Shown: positions 9,415 to 18,100 of the stretch, piece by piece
Numbering within the stretch: position 1 is the first letter of the stretch
How the letters are laid out: each line of letters starts with the position of its first letter
From: an uncultured Bacteroidales bacterium
Lineage (GTDB): Bacteria; Bacteroidota; Bacteroidia; Bacteroidales; WCHB1-69
Assembly (NCBI GenBank): GCA_937901455.1
Contig: CALDIA010000137.1
Span: 1-30,299 of the forward strand
Length of the DNA: 30,299 bases
Reading direction: 5' to 3'
Made by a program: the position numbers and the translations under genes
Notes under the pieces: model-generated
What the model saw: only the letters and a program-made list of their open reading frames with translations
Databases searched by the model: none
Told to the model about the DNA's origin: nothing

Positions 9415-10623
9415 CTATTGCTTGAGCATTCGTTGGTAGAAGTTCACCAACTGTTCTTTAATGAGTTCATCATTATGATGTACCGAGATAAATTCACGGG
9501 CATTTTCGCCAATAATGGAGCAGAGATCGGGCGTGGCCACGCACTTGTTGATGACCGACACAAACTCCTCAGGCGTGTCGGCAATAAAGAGGTGCTTGCC
9601 ATTCTCCACATCAAGACCTTGCGCCCCTACCGTGGTGGTGACAATCACTTTCCCCAAGGCCATACCTTCAATGATTTTCACCCGTATGCCGCTACCTGAA
9701 AGCAAGGGCACCACCATAATATCATGGTCAAGCATGAATGCATTGGCATCGGGAACAGCACCCGCCAGCACTACATTGCGGTCGTCACGGTGATAGAACT
9801 TGTCAGGTATATGATGCCCCGCTATAGTGAATGTAAGATCAGGCTGCTCCTTCAATATTTCAGGCCATACCTCATCCAAAAACCATTCGATTCCCTCCAC
9901 ATTGGGACTCCAGTTCATGCTGCCCAAGTGAAAAATGGAAGGCTTGTCTGACGGAATGTAGTCATCTACTTCATCATAGTTATCCAAGTCGATACCAAAG
10001 GTGAGGACTTCACCCTGTGTGGCAGGATACAAGGCATGAAAATAGTTATAGTCTGGCGCGGAGATGGTAAGATAGCCATCCACCGAGTGTAAGATTTTGC
10101 GTTCAATACGCTCCAGCTGACGCGCATTAATCCTATACATGATCTTCTTGATAGGATTACACTCGTTTTGAGCCAATCGTTCCCAAATCTCATGCTCAAT
10201 ATTATGCATTCTCATCACCACGGGCGCGTGGGCTTGCTTCCTGACCACAGAAATATAGGGCATCATATAGATGGATTCTATATGAATAATGTCGAATTGT
10301 TCACGGCTCAGAATCTGCGTCAATAGGGCAACCATATGCTTGGAATAGAATCGGCTGATATGATAGGATGAAGCTGTAAAAAGGCTCTTGAGGGCATCAA
10401 TCAGATGTGGGGTCGTATCCACAAATACCGACTCAAAATGGGTCTTCTGAAGATAGTCCACAGGGAAGGACTTCAATTCTACGGGATGTTTGGGGGTCTC
10501 TATCGCTACAACCTTCACCTCATGGCCACTCTTCAGCAGCATGTCTGTGATATTATGGATGGCTACGCATCCTCCATCTACTAATGGGAAAGGGGGTTTA
10601 TGACACAGTTGTAATATTTTCAT
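9415..10623 (-). CDS. GT4-type glycosyltransferase
   Basis: A 402-residue protein with the GT-B fold layout. The N-terminal Rossmann-like domain begins MKILQLCHKPPFPLVDGG, and an acceptor-side segment carries MRMHNIEHEIWERL. The C-terminal nucleotide-sugar domain includes FHLGSMNWSPNVEGIEWFL and the donor-site segment SGSGIRVKIIEGMALG, whose glutamate belongs to the family EX7E-type motif. It most likely transfers a sugar from an activated donor to a cell-envelope glycan or lipid; the substrate cannot be read from the sequence. Its start overlaps the end of the LptF/LptG-type permease gene by 26 bases, and dxs follows after one base. The link with an LPS export permease fits a role in envelope glycan synthesis, but this is inference from context. 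Confidence 0.9.
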   Translation of the reverse strand: MKILQLCHKPPFPLVDGGCVAIHNITDMLLKSGHEVKVVAIETPKHPVELKSFPVDYLQKTHFESVFVDTTPHLIDALKSLFTASSYHISRFYSKHMVALLTQILSREQFDIIHIESIYMMPYISVVRKQAHAPVVMRMHNIEHEIWERLAQNECNPIKKIMYRINARQLERIERKILHSVDGYLTISAPDYNYFHALYPATQGEVLTFGIDLDNYDEVDDYIPSDKPSIFHLGSMNWSPNVEGIEWFLDEVWPEILKEQPDLTFTIAGHHIPDKFYHRDDRNVVLAGAVPDANAFMLDHDIMVVPLLSGSGIRVKIIEGMALGKVIVTTTVGAQGLDVENGKHLFIADTPEEFVSVINKCVATPDLCSIIGENAREFISVHHNDELIKEQLVNFYQRMLKQ

Positions 10624-12064
10624 GTCGCTTTTTAAAGATCTTAAGATTTTTAATATTCTCTATAAATCTCGCATAGGTTTCAGGGGAGAGCACCGACGAG
10701 TCTGTAGTGGCATGATAGGTAAGGAAGATGCATATAGGGAGCAAAATGAACGAGGAGAGCCACATGCCGAACCATACGGGCAGGGGGCTACTTTTGGAGA
10801 GTTTTTCGCCAATAATGGAGATCGCAAAATAGAAAGTAAAGAACACAACAGTGATGACCAAAGGGATGCCGATGCCACCTTTGCGGATTATGGACCCGAG
10901 GGGGGCACCTATGAAGAAGAATAGGAGGCAGGCCACAGCAAGCGTGAACTTACGATAGAACTCAATTTGATAGTTCCAGAGCTGGTGAGTCCGGTAATTT
11001 ACATCTTGGTTGTTATAGTTGATAGCATAAATCATATTGCGGGAACCATGTTCGGCCAACTGATAGACACGGGCCTGGAACTCTTCGCTGTAATTGGCCA
11101 GCATTGGCACTTCGGCAGTGGAAACGGTATCTATATGCTCATTAGGAAGTACAATGACATTGAAGAAAAACAGGCTGTTTAAAAAGATGTTGGAAGCATT
11201 GTGGTTTTCATCCATAATCAAAGCCTTGGCTGAATCAATCTGCTCATTCAATTGCCTGATGGAAAGTGCCGTTGAGTGGCCTTCATAAAAACTGGCGTCA
11301 GAATTCTGAGGCGAGAAATCCGACATATCAAAGCGTTTATACTGCTTCTCGAAAGTGGCGCGCATCAACGGATAGTGGGTTCTGGAATCGTAATTTCCGC
11401 GCGTCACCGACGACTCGTCCCAACTGGAACCATTATAGAGTGTGAAGAGGAGATACTTCTTGTCGGGCGTCACTTCCATAGTGCCTTTCTCTGCGGAGGT
11501 CACATTGATATTACCTTGATGTTTGGAGTGGTCGTAAATCAGGATGTCCTTAATGGTCACTCCATCGGGCATCTTCTTGCCCACGCGGATGGCGTAGTTG
11601 TCGATATCGGTATAGAAAACGCCCTCCGTGATATTGAGGGCTGGCTTCTGTTCCTGAATATCGAAGAGGAGCATCTTGAGCTTGACAGTAGCCCGGGGAA
11701 TCACATCGTTGGAAACCTCAAAGGCTATGCAGCCAATGAGCAGCGACATGATAGCCAGGGGCATCATCATACGACGGGTGGAGATGCCTGCCGACTTGAG
11801 GGCCACGATTTCCGATCGCTCACCCATATTGCCGAAAGTCATCAGCGAAGCAAGTAGCACAGCCAATGGAAAGGCCATGGAGGACAACGTTATCGAGGCA
11901 TAGAACAGCAGCTTTAAGAGCACACTTATCTCCAAGCCTTTGCCAACCAGCTCATCGACCCACTTCCACAAAAATTGCATCAGCAGCACGAAGAGTGACA
12001 CAAAGAAGGTCAGCACAAAAGGACCCAGAAAGTTCTTGCACAGATAACGATCGGTAATTTTCAC
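10598..12064 (-). CDS. LptF/LptG (YjgP/YjgQ) family LPS export permease
   Basis: A 488-residue inner-membrane subunit of the LptB2FG-type ABC exporter that pulls lipopolysaccharide from the inner membrane and feeds it to the Lpt bridge. The family pattern is clear. The start is MKITDRYLCKNFLGPF. N-terminal membrane helices lie at about residues 12-35, 55-80 and 105-125, with the conserved ERSEIVALKSAGIS cytoplasmic coupling segment between the second and third. A long periplasmic beta-jellyroll region follows, and then three C-terminal helices (about 375-460). At about 490 residues it is longer than the Escherichia coli proteins because of a bigger periplasmic part, as I remember for one of the two Bacteroidota paralogues. 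I cannot decide between LptF and LptG. It lies 15 bases after the transketolase half and overlaps the glycosyltransferase start by 26 bases. Confidence 0.92.
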   Translation of the reverse strand: MKITDRYLCKNFLGPFVLTFFVSLFVLLMQFLWKWVDELVGKGLEISVLLKLLFYASITLSSMAFPLAVLLASLMTFGNMGERSEIVALKSAGISTRRMMMPLAIMSLLIGCIAFEVSNDVIPRATVKLKMLLFDIQEQKPALNITEGVFYTDIDNYAIRVGKKMPDGVTIKDILIYDHSKHQGNINVTSAEKGTMEVTPDKKYLLFTLYNGSSWDESSVTRGNYDSRTHYPLMRATFEKQYKRFDMSDFSPQNSDASFYEGHSTALSIRQLNEQIDSAKALIMDENHNASNIFLNSLFFFNVIVLPNEHIDTVSTAEVPMLANYSEEFQARVYQLAEHGSRNMIYAINYNNQDVNYRTHQLWNYQIEFYRKFTLAVACLLFFFIGAPLGSIIRKGGIGIPLVITVVFFTFYFAISIIGEKLSKSSPLPVWFGMWLSSFILLPICIFLTYHATTDSSVLSPETYARFIENIKNLKIFKKRHENITTVS

Positions 12065-12079
12065 AGCCAGTGATATCGG

Positions 12080-12922
12080 TTAGTAATCGCCGAGAGTGGC
12101 AGGGAGTTGAGCCAATGCGGCAGCGGCCTGCTCGTCGTTAGGCGGGGTGCCGTGCCACTTGTGTGTGCCCATCATGAAATCCACACCCATGCCCATCTCC
12201 GTCTTCATGATGATGGCGATAGGCTTGCCGTTGTGTGCCAGTTTCTTGGCCAGTTTCAAGGTGGTCACCACCGACTTCATATCGTTACCGTTCATCTCGA
12301 GCACGAGCCACTTGAAAGATTCCAACTTAGCACGGAGATTCCCGAGACTGTTCACACTATCAACCGGACCGTCAATCTGTTTGCCATTATTGTCGATAGT
12401 CACAATCAGATTATCAACCTTGTTGTTTGGGGCAAACATGAAGGCTTCCCAAACTTGTCCTTCCTCCAATTCGCCGTCGCCGGTGAGGGCAAAGACGAGG
12501 TTAGGGTCGTTGTTGGCTTTCTTGGCGAGGGCGGCACCGATAGCCACTGAGACGCCCTGCCCGAGCGAACCCGAGGCAACGCGCACGCCAGGAAGCCCCT
12601 CCACTGGAGTGGGATGGCCCTGCAAACGGGTCTGGTACTTACGGAAAGTGTCAAGCTCGGATATAGGGAAATAGCCTCTACGTGCCATCACGCTGTACAG
12701 AACTGGAGAGATATGTCCGTTGGAAAGGAAGAACATATCCTCGCCCACGCCCGACTGTTCGAAAGCATCCGGCTGGATATTCATAATCTCAAAATAAAGA
12801 GCCGTCAGAAAGTCGGCACATCCAAGGGAGCCGCCTGGATGGCCCGATTTGGCACCATGCACCATTCTAATGATATCACGGCGCACTTGGGTGGCAACGG
12901 CTTGTAAATCTTTAATTTCCAT
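12080..12922 (-). CDS. Transketolase, N-terminal (ThDP-binding) subunit of a split enzyme
   Basis: A 280-residue protein covering only the first third of a transketolase, which moves two-carbon units between sugar phosphates in the non-oxidative pentose phosphate pathway. It has GAKSGHPGGSLG (23-34), FLSNGHISPVLY (65-76), ASGSLGQG (116-123), the ThDP/Mg start GDGELEEGQVWEA (148-160) and IDNNGKQIDG (176-185), and ends soon after a TKMGTHKWHG-like stretch. The length fits the separate N-terminal subunit found in many bacteria, so it is not obviously truncated. The C-terminal subunit (pyrimidine-binding plus C-terminal domains) is normally the next gene, but here the next gene is an LPS permease and no partner occurs in this window. 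It lies 21 bases after the HIT gene in the same operon. Confidence 0.93.
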   Translation of the reverse strand: MEIKDLQAVATQVRRDIIRMVHGAKSGHPGGSLGCADFLTALYFEIMNIQPDAFEQSGVGEDMFFLSNGHISPVLYSVMARRGYFPISELDTFRKYQTRLQGHPTPVEGLPGVRVASGSLGQGVSVAIGAALAKKANNDPNLVFALTGDGELEEGQVWEAFMFAPNNKVDNLIVTIDNNGKQIDGPVDSVNSLGNLRAKLESFKWLVLEMNGNDMKSVVTTLKLAKKLAHNGKPIAIIMKTEMGMGVDFMMGTHKWHGTPPNDEQAAAALAQLPATLGDY

Positions 12923-12943
12923 AATAAAGATATAAGAGGGTTA

Positions 12944-13342
12944 TTATTCTATTGATGAAGAGATCTTCTGGGCTATCTCAGCAAACTCCTCAGAAGTAAG
13001 CTGTACGCGGGGGCCTTTGAAGTCAAGGTCTCCCACCCCATTAATAGGTACCAGATGAATGTGGGTATGTGGCACGTCGATGCCAATCACAGCCACGCCA
13101 ATGCGCTGGCAAGGCATAGCCTTTTCCACACCCCGTGCCACCTTCTTGGCAAAAACCATCATCTTGCCCAGCAACTCATCCGGAAGATCAAAGATATAGT
13201 CGTTTTGCAACTTGGTGACCACGAGCGTGTGACCCTTAGCCAGCGGGGAGATATCCAGAAAAGCAAAGAAGTTTTCGTCTTCGGCAATCTTATAGCAGGG
13301 AATTTCTCCCTTAATGATTTTAGTGAAAATAGTATCTTCCAT
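12944..13342 (-). CDS. HIT-family nucleotide hydrolase (HinT-like)
   Basis: A 132-residue histidine-triad protein. The triad is PHTHIHL with His92, His94 and His96; in the family the middle histidine is the nucleophile that attacks the alpha phosphate of nucleoside phosphoramidates or dinucleoside polyphosphates. The start IFTKIIKGEIPCYKI and the segment FLDISPLAKGHTLVV are typical of the HinT/protein kinase C inhibitor branch. I chose the ATG at 13342-13340 because the family begins right before IFTKII; a frame extension of 19 residues upstream has no family resemblance and runs into the end of greA. It lies 19 bases after greA and 21 bases before the transketolase half, in the same operon. 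The physiological substrate is unknown. Confidence 0.95.
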   Translation of the reverse strand: MEDTIFTKIIKGEIPCYKIAEDENFFAFLDISPLAKGHTLVVTKLQNDYIFDLPDELLGKMMVFAKKVARGVEKAMPCQRIGVAVIGIDVPHTHIHLVPINGVGDLDFKGPRVQLTSEEFAEIAQKISSSIE

Positions 13343-13361
13343 AATTGAGAAAAAGAGTTCA

Positions 13362-13835
13362 TTAACGGGAAACATCCAAAATTTCAAAGTCCATAGCACC
13401 AGCAGGGGCCTGCATGGTGACTATATCGCCCTTAGTATTGCCAATGAGGGCTTTGGCCAAAGGACTGGAGACGGAAATCTTGCCAGCCTTCAGGTCTGAC
13501 TCAGACTCAGGCACAATGGTGTACGTCATCTGTGCGTTGGTCTTTACATTCTTGACTGTCACGATAGAGTAGATGAGCACCTTGCTAACATCAATCTTTG
13601 TCTCGTCAATAATACGAGCCTTGGCAATAAGGTTGCGAAGATTAGCAATTTTTAGTTCCAAAAGCCCTTGAGCCTCCTTGGCAGCATCATATTCGGCATT
13701 CTCGGAAAGGTCGCCCTTGTCGCGCGCTTCCGCAATGGCCTGCGAGATTCTCGGTCTCTCAACCGATTCTAACTGCACGAGCTCCTGTTTCAGAGCATCT
13801 AATCCTTCTTGAGTATAATACTTAATATCGTCCAT
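13362..13835 (-). CDS. greA: Transcription elongation factor GreA
   Basis: A 157-residue protein of normal GreA length. GreA enters the secondary channel of RNA polymerase and makes backtracked complexes cut their transcript. The N-terminal coiled coil (about 1-75) carries the family signature ARDKGDLSENAEYDAAKEAQ (37-56), including the acidic tip residues Asp42 and Glu45 that hold the catalytic Mg ion. The C-terminal FKBP-like domain follows, with the usual ending ISVSSPLAKALIGNTKGD. It is the first gene of the block that runs to dxs. About 75 bases with a hairpin separate it from the preceding PorV/PorQ-family gene, so a promoter just upstream of greA is likely, although no clear TAnnTTTG box was found there. 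Confidence 0.97.
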   Translation of the reverse strand: MDDIKYYTQEGLDALKQELVQLESVERPRISQAIAEARDKGDLSENAEYDAAKEAQGLLELKIANLRNLIAKARIIDETKIDVSKVLIYSIVTVKNVKTNAQMTYTIVPESESDLKAGKISVSSPLAKALIGNTKGDIVTMQAPAGAMDFEILDVSR

Positions 13836-13856
13836 GTATTTGAATTTATATTACAC

Positions 13857-13886
13857 AAAGAAGAGGCTTTTTACAGCCTCTTCTTT
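13857..13886 (-). terminator. Perfect 12-bp hairpin terminator after the PorV/PorQ-family gene
   Basis: AAAGAAGAGGCT (13857-13868) is followed by a six-base loop and by its exact reverse complement AGCCTCTTCTTT (13875-13886). It lies 24 bases beyond the stop of the minus-strand PorV/PorQ-family gene and before greA, where a terminator is expected. On the minus strand the run of T after the stem is short; on the plus strand it is better (T5). It may work in both directions. Confidence 0.7.
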
Positions 13887-13909
13887 TTAGGTATAAAAGA
13901 ATGTTTGGT

Positions 13910-15094
13910 TTACAATGTGATTTTGATACCCATGAGGTGGTTACCACGCCATTTTGAGGTGAAGCGATACGCATAATCAATATAGATTCTGGCACCCGTG
14001 TTGCCTTTCTTCAAAGGAATAACAGCTGTAGCACCTACAGACGGTCCTAAGAAGAAAGAGTCACCGTTCACGAGTATAGTGGAGACAACCTCATTGGTAG
14101 AGTAGTCAGTGGAAGTCTTCTTGGTGAAACTCTCCAGAGAATAGCCACCACGGATCATGAAGTAGTTCATGAAACCATACTCCAAGCCAATGGCAAAGAT
14201 ATCGCGGGAGTAGGAGTTGGCGGTGAAGGCACCCATCAAAGTGATTCTGTGGGCAGCCTGATCACGGGTCAGACCCTCATTCTTTCTATCATCTTTGGAC
14301 ATTTCAGCGTACTCACCTCCAAAGAATAGGAAGTCGTAGGATACACCGATTGTCAACAAGGAAGGCATTTCGAATTCTGCAGAACGGCTCTGCAAGGTCT
14401 GTTCAAAACTCGTACCGATAGCAGTACCACGAGCGGCGAGACCGTCACCCTTATAGCTCATTGGAAGACCGATATTTTTCAAGGTGACACCGATTCTGAA
14501 GTTATCGTACGCACCAGCGGTATATTGGATACCGGCATCGAGGGCAAAACCAGTGGCGTGGGCATCAGAAATACTTTCCGTGATAATCTTCACGGTAGCA
14601 CCGCCTTGGATGTAGTGGTTGAACTTCTTGGCATAGTGCAGACCAATATAGGTAAGGGTAGGACTGAAGGTACCCAAACCACCTTCGGGCTGACCCACGG
14701 TAGTTCTTTCAATATCTCCAAAGCCCATGGAGAAGAAAGAAAGACCGATGGTACCGAAATCCTTCTCGCGGCCAATATGCTGAGCAAAAGCCATTGCATT
14801 GATGTTGATACCACAATTGGAACCAACGAGATATTGGGTGCGGTTAAAGGCGAAGGATGTTTTGTCCACAAAGGAAAGACCAGCCACATTAGAGTAAACG
14901 GATTCGAGACCACGGATTTCTGCAACACCTGCATTGGCATAACCACTGGTACGAGCCCAAGGGTCAATCATCAGATGGGAGGCGCCAGCCTGACCGGAAC
15001 GGTCTCTATTACCTGCCAGTACGTTATAAGACGTACTGACAGATATAAGAGCAACTAATGTGCAAATTATTAATGATTTATATAAATTTTTCAT
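13910..15094 (-). CDS. PorV/PorQ-family outer-membrane protein (T9SS shuttle type)
   Basis: A 394-residue predicted 14-strand-type outer-membrane barrel. Signal peptide at residues 1-27 (cleavage after VLA). The mature start has the family hallmark GQAGASHLMIDPWARTSGYA followed by a segment ending SVYSNVAGLSF, the LxxxPDARxxGMG...NPAGL-like pattern of PorV/PorQ proteins. Alternating beta strands follow, and the chain ends in MGIKITL. In T9SS bacteria PorV carries cargo from the SprA translocon to the PorU attachment complex, and PorQ acts at the same complex. This copy directly follows a T9SS cargo gene (30 bases), which suggests a dedicated paralogue for that cargo rather than the housekeeping PorV. 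I cannot tell PorV from PorQ or a third paralogue by eye. Confidence 0.85.
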   Translation of the reverse strand: MKNLYKSLIICTLVALISVSTSYNVLAGNRDRSGQAGASHLMIDPWARTSGYANAGVAEIRGLESVYSNVAGLSFVDKTSFAFNRTQYLVGSNCGININAMAFAQHIGREKDFGTIGLSFFSMGFGDIERTTVGQPEGGLGTFSPTLTYIGLHYAKKFNHYIQGGATVKIITESISDAHATGFALDAGIQYTAGAYDNFRIGVTLKNIGLPMSYKGDGLAARGTAIGTSFEQTLQSRSAEFEMPSLLTIGVSYDFLFFGGEYAEMSKDDRKNEGLTRDQAAHRITLMGAFTANSYSRDIFAIGLEYGFMNYFMIRGGYSLESFTKKTSTDYSTNEVVSTILVNGDSFFLGPSVGATAVIPLKKGNTGARIYIDYAYRFTSKWRGNHLMGIKITL

Positions 15095-15124
15095 ATTCTC
15101 GCTAATTTTATGGTATTAATAATT

Positions 15125-18100
15125 TTAGAAACCATTCAAGTCGGTAGGACGCATTGAGCAGAAGAACTTCAGGGTACGCTCACCAATGCCGTCAGCCTTC
15201 ACGTGAATGATGTACACGCCGCTGGCGATTGGGATGTTGGCATGGTTCTTCAGATCCCACTGAACAAATGAAGTTGCAGCATCACCTTTCGTAAGGGTTC
15301 TAATCAGAGTACCATTAACGGTGTAGATGGAGATTGTACACTTAGCCGGGAGATTCACAATACGTACGTAGTTCTCCAAAGCAGTGCTCTCGTATTGCGA
15401 GAATCCGTAGTAAGGATTCGGTACAATATTGATCTCGTCAAGTAAGGTCTGCATTTCTTCAACTTTCTCCACCTTATTAGGAGTGAGGTTCTTCGTGGTG
15501 AAGGTATACATCGGATAACCGGCATTCTGATCTGCATTAGGTGCTTCAGAAGGATCCGTGTACCAACGGGAAGAATATCTCAGGTAAGGACGGGAAACGC
15601 GTAATTTGATCTTGACATCAGAAGACATCCATTTGTCTTCCTGGTTCATGGCCGGCATAGGAATACTGGTCCACATCACATTGTTGAACAATTGCATCTT
15701 CAACTGGTGACGCAAGTTGCTGGCAAGACCAGTTTGTGCCTCCACCTGGGAGAATTTGGCTTTCAGCCACTGACATTGATCGTAAGGACCGCATTCATAC
15801 CAAGGATAGTAACCTCCGTTATATTCGAAGTAATTACCATGGGTGGTCCCGTTAGAGTTAGTCGTTTGGCCATTATCGTTGTAGTTACGTTGACGGGAAG
15901 TATTTCTATAAATCATACTACAAGTGCTACCGGAGCTACCGCAAACATATACATAATGACGACCACCATTGAGCGGCTCACCAAAGGTGACGCTGTACAC
16001 ATCGCGGAAGGCGTTGTAAGTTGACATATTCATCGGGATAGGCTCGCCGGTTTCTTCATCAAGGATAAGCTCACCAGTCTGCATGTTTTTATAGAAAGCA
16101 TACACATTGGTCGGATTAAAGAGCATGTCGTTACCATTGTTCAACTCATCAAGTGAGTTCTCGGCAAACATGATGTTCAAACGCTCACCAGTTTCCACAT
16201 TGATAGCGTAGCCAGGGAACCAACCGAAACCAGTGGTACCGGAGTTGTCAGGATTACCCTTTTTGTCAACAGACGGAGCTTTCTTCGGCTCATGACGCAG
16301 GTTACGATAAATCTGGCCATTGAACTCTTGCTCAACCATGTAGTTGTCAGAAGCAGGAGCACCACCAGCCTCAAGCACTAAAGCTCTGGTCCACAAATTG
16401 GTATCAGAAGTCAAAACGATATCCACAGAATAGAGGTTGGTCAAGGTTTGGTTGTAACCAGGGTTATAGGCACTTGCAGCCAAAGCGTCGAAGTGGTAGT
16501 TACGATTGACAGGTCCAACACCATCCTCAATGTATTGTTCATCGGGTTGCAAGTAGCAAGCCTTAGGACCACCATCATAAGGTGAACTCATCATATAAGG
16601 TGCCCACAAGCCATCGATAGCGTCCTCGAACTGTTGGTTAGGATCAATGAAGGCACGAACGTGATAGTTATCATCCAAGGTGCCGGAAGGCATCAAATAG
16701 AAGTTATCCTCAGTACGCCATAGCATATAGTTGGTTTCCGCACCATTATTGGCGCCATCGGTGTCCCATCTGGCCGTACCGACCTGCTGGCCGGAACGAA
16801 TCCAGTTGGCGGGATAGTCACCTTCCATATCAGCCACACCGCCTAACCAAGCGTAATCACCATCGTATTCAATGGAAGAGCCTACAAGGTCAGGTTGTGC
16901 ATAACGAGCCAAATTCACATAAGAATAACCAGCGGGTGTAGCTTTTATATAATCATCCAAGTTCTTTTGATAGATCTTGAAGTTGTCGTTGTTAATTCCG
17001 ATGGAAATACCCAAATCAAGGAAGAGCTCCTCATTAGTCATGCTGATAGGCATAGCGGCGGTATCCACACGGTCAATGCCAAGCTCGGCAAGTTCTTCGT
17101 CGGAGATCTCATCAGAAATACTCAATACCCAGATAGTCTCGTCGTTTACATCTTGAGACACATCGTTGGGTAATAATTTAATGGTATAGTCGTAAGGTTT
17201 CACTTGCAACGGGTCAACAACCTTAATATCCAAAGGACCATAGTTGTTTTTATATTGCAAATTGTTATAGGTATTATTGGCAAGGATATTCTGTATAGAC
17301 TCATCCGTCAAATCCAAGAAGAAACCACCGTTGCCTTGGCCCTCAATACGGGTAATCATAGGCTGGTCACCATAAGCGGCATTTAAGAGATTCTCAACAG
17401 ATTTGTGCGGAATAGCAGTATAGGTGTGGATGTTACGACGACCTGCAAGGTAAGGAGTGGCCTGGCCATCAAGGTAGTCGGCGTCCATCTTGAATTCTTT
17501 ATATTGGTTGTAACCATACGCAATCACCAAGAAGTAGTATTCTTTATGGTTTACTAAATTCTTGTTGGTACCGGTTGCAAACTTGTCTTCCGTGATGCGG
17601 AAAGAGTGGGAGATACCTTGGTCAGCACCATTGACCATCTCAGTAGCCACGGAAGAACCAATAGCTTCATTATAGATCCAGTTGACGAGCTGACCTGCAC
17701 CATTAGCAATATCGCATTGAGCAATAAGAATAGCCTTGCTAGCATCATTCAAGTCAGTAACGCTCACTGAAGAATTCTTCAGTTGGTAAATCTGATAGCC
17801 TTCGAACTTATATTGACGTTGTTCGGTGGTCAAGGAGTCAAGGATAGTGACAGGCACATCGCGAGAGAAGACAATAGTGTCTGGTTGACCATCTTGAGTG
17901 TAGGCAAATGTGGTATCATATTCAGTCACATACTCGGTGGAGGTAAGTGTCTTGGTGATTTGAGGGTCGAGTTCCACGTAAGTCTCATGATAGTTGTTGC
18001 TATTAGGATCTTCGTTGGAGAGATAGATAATCAACTCGTTCTCCAGTTCGCGGATGGTTACATCAGGGGCGTCAGGGCCGTCAAGGGTCTTGAAGCAGTT

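Noticed and set aside
13343..13399. Possible 19-residue N-terminal extension of the HIT protein.
   Set aside because: The family starts right at the chosen ATG, and the extension overlaps the end of greA.
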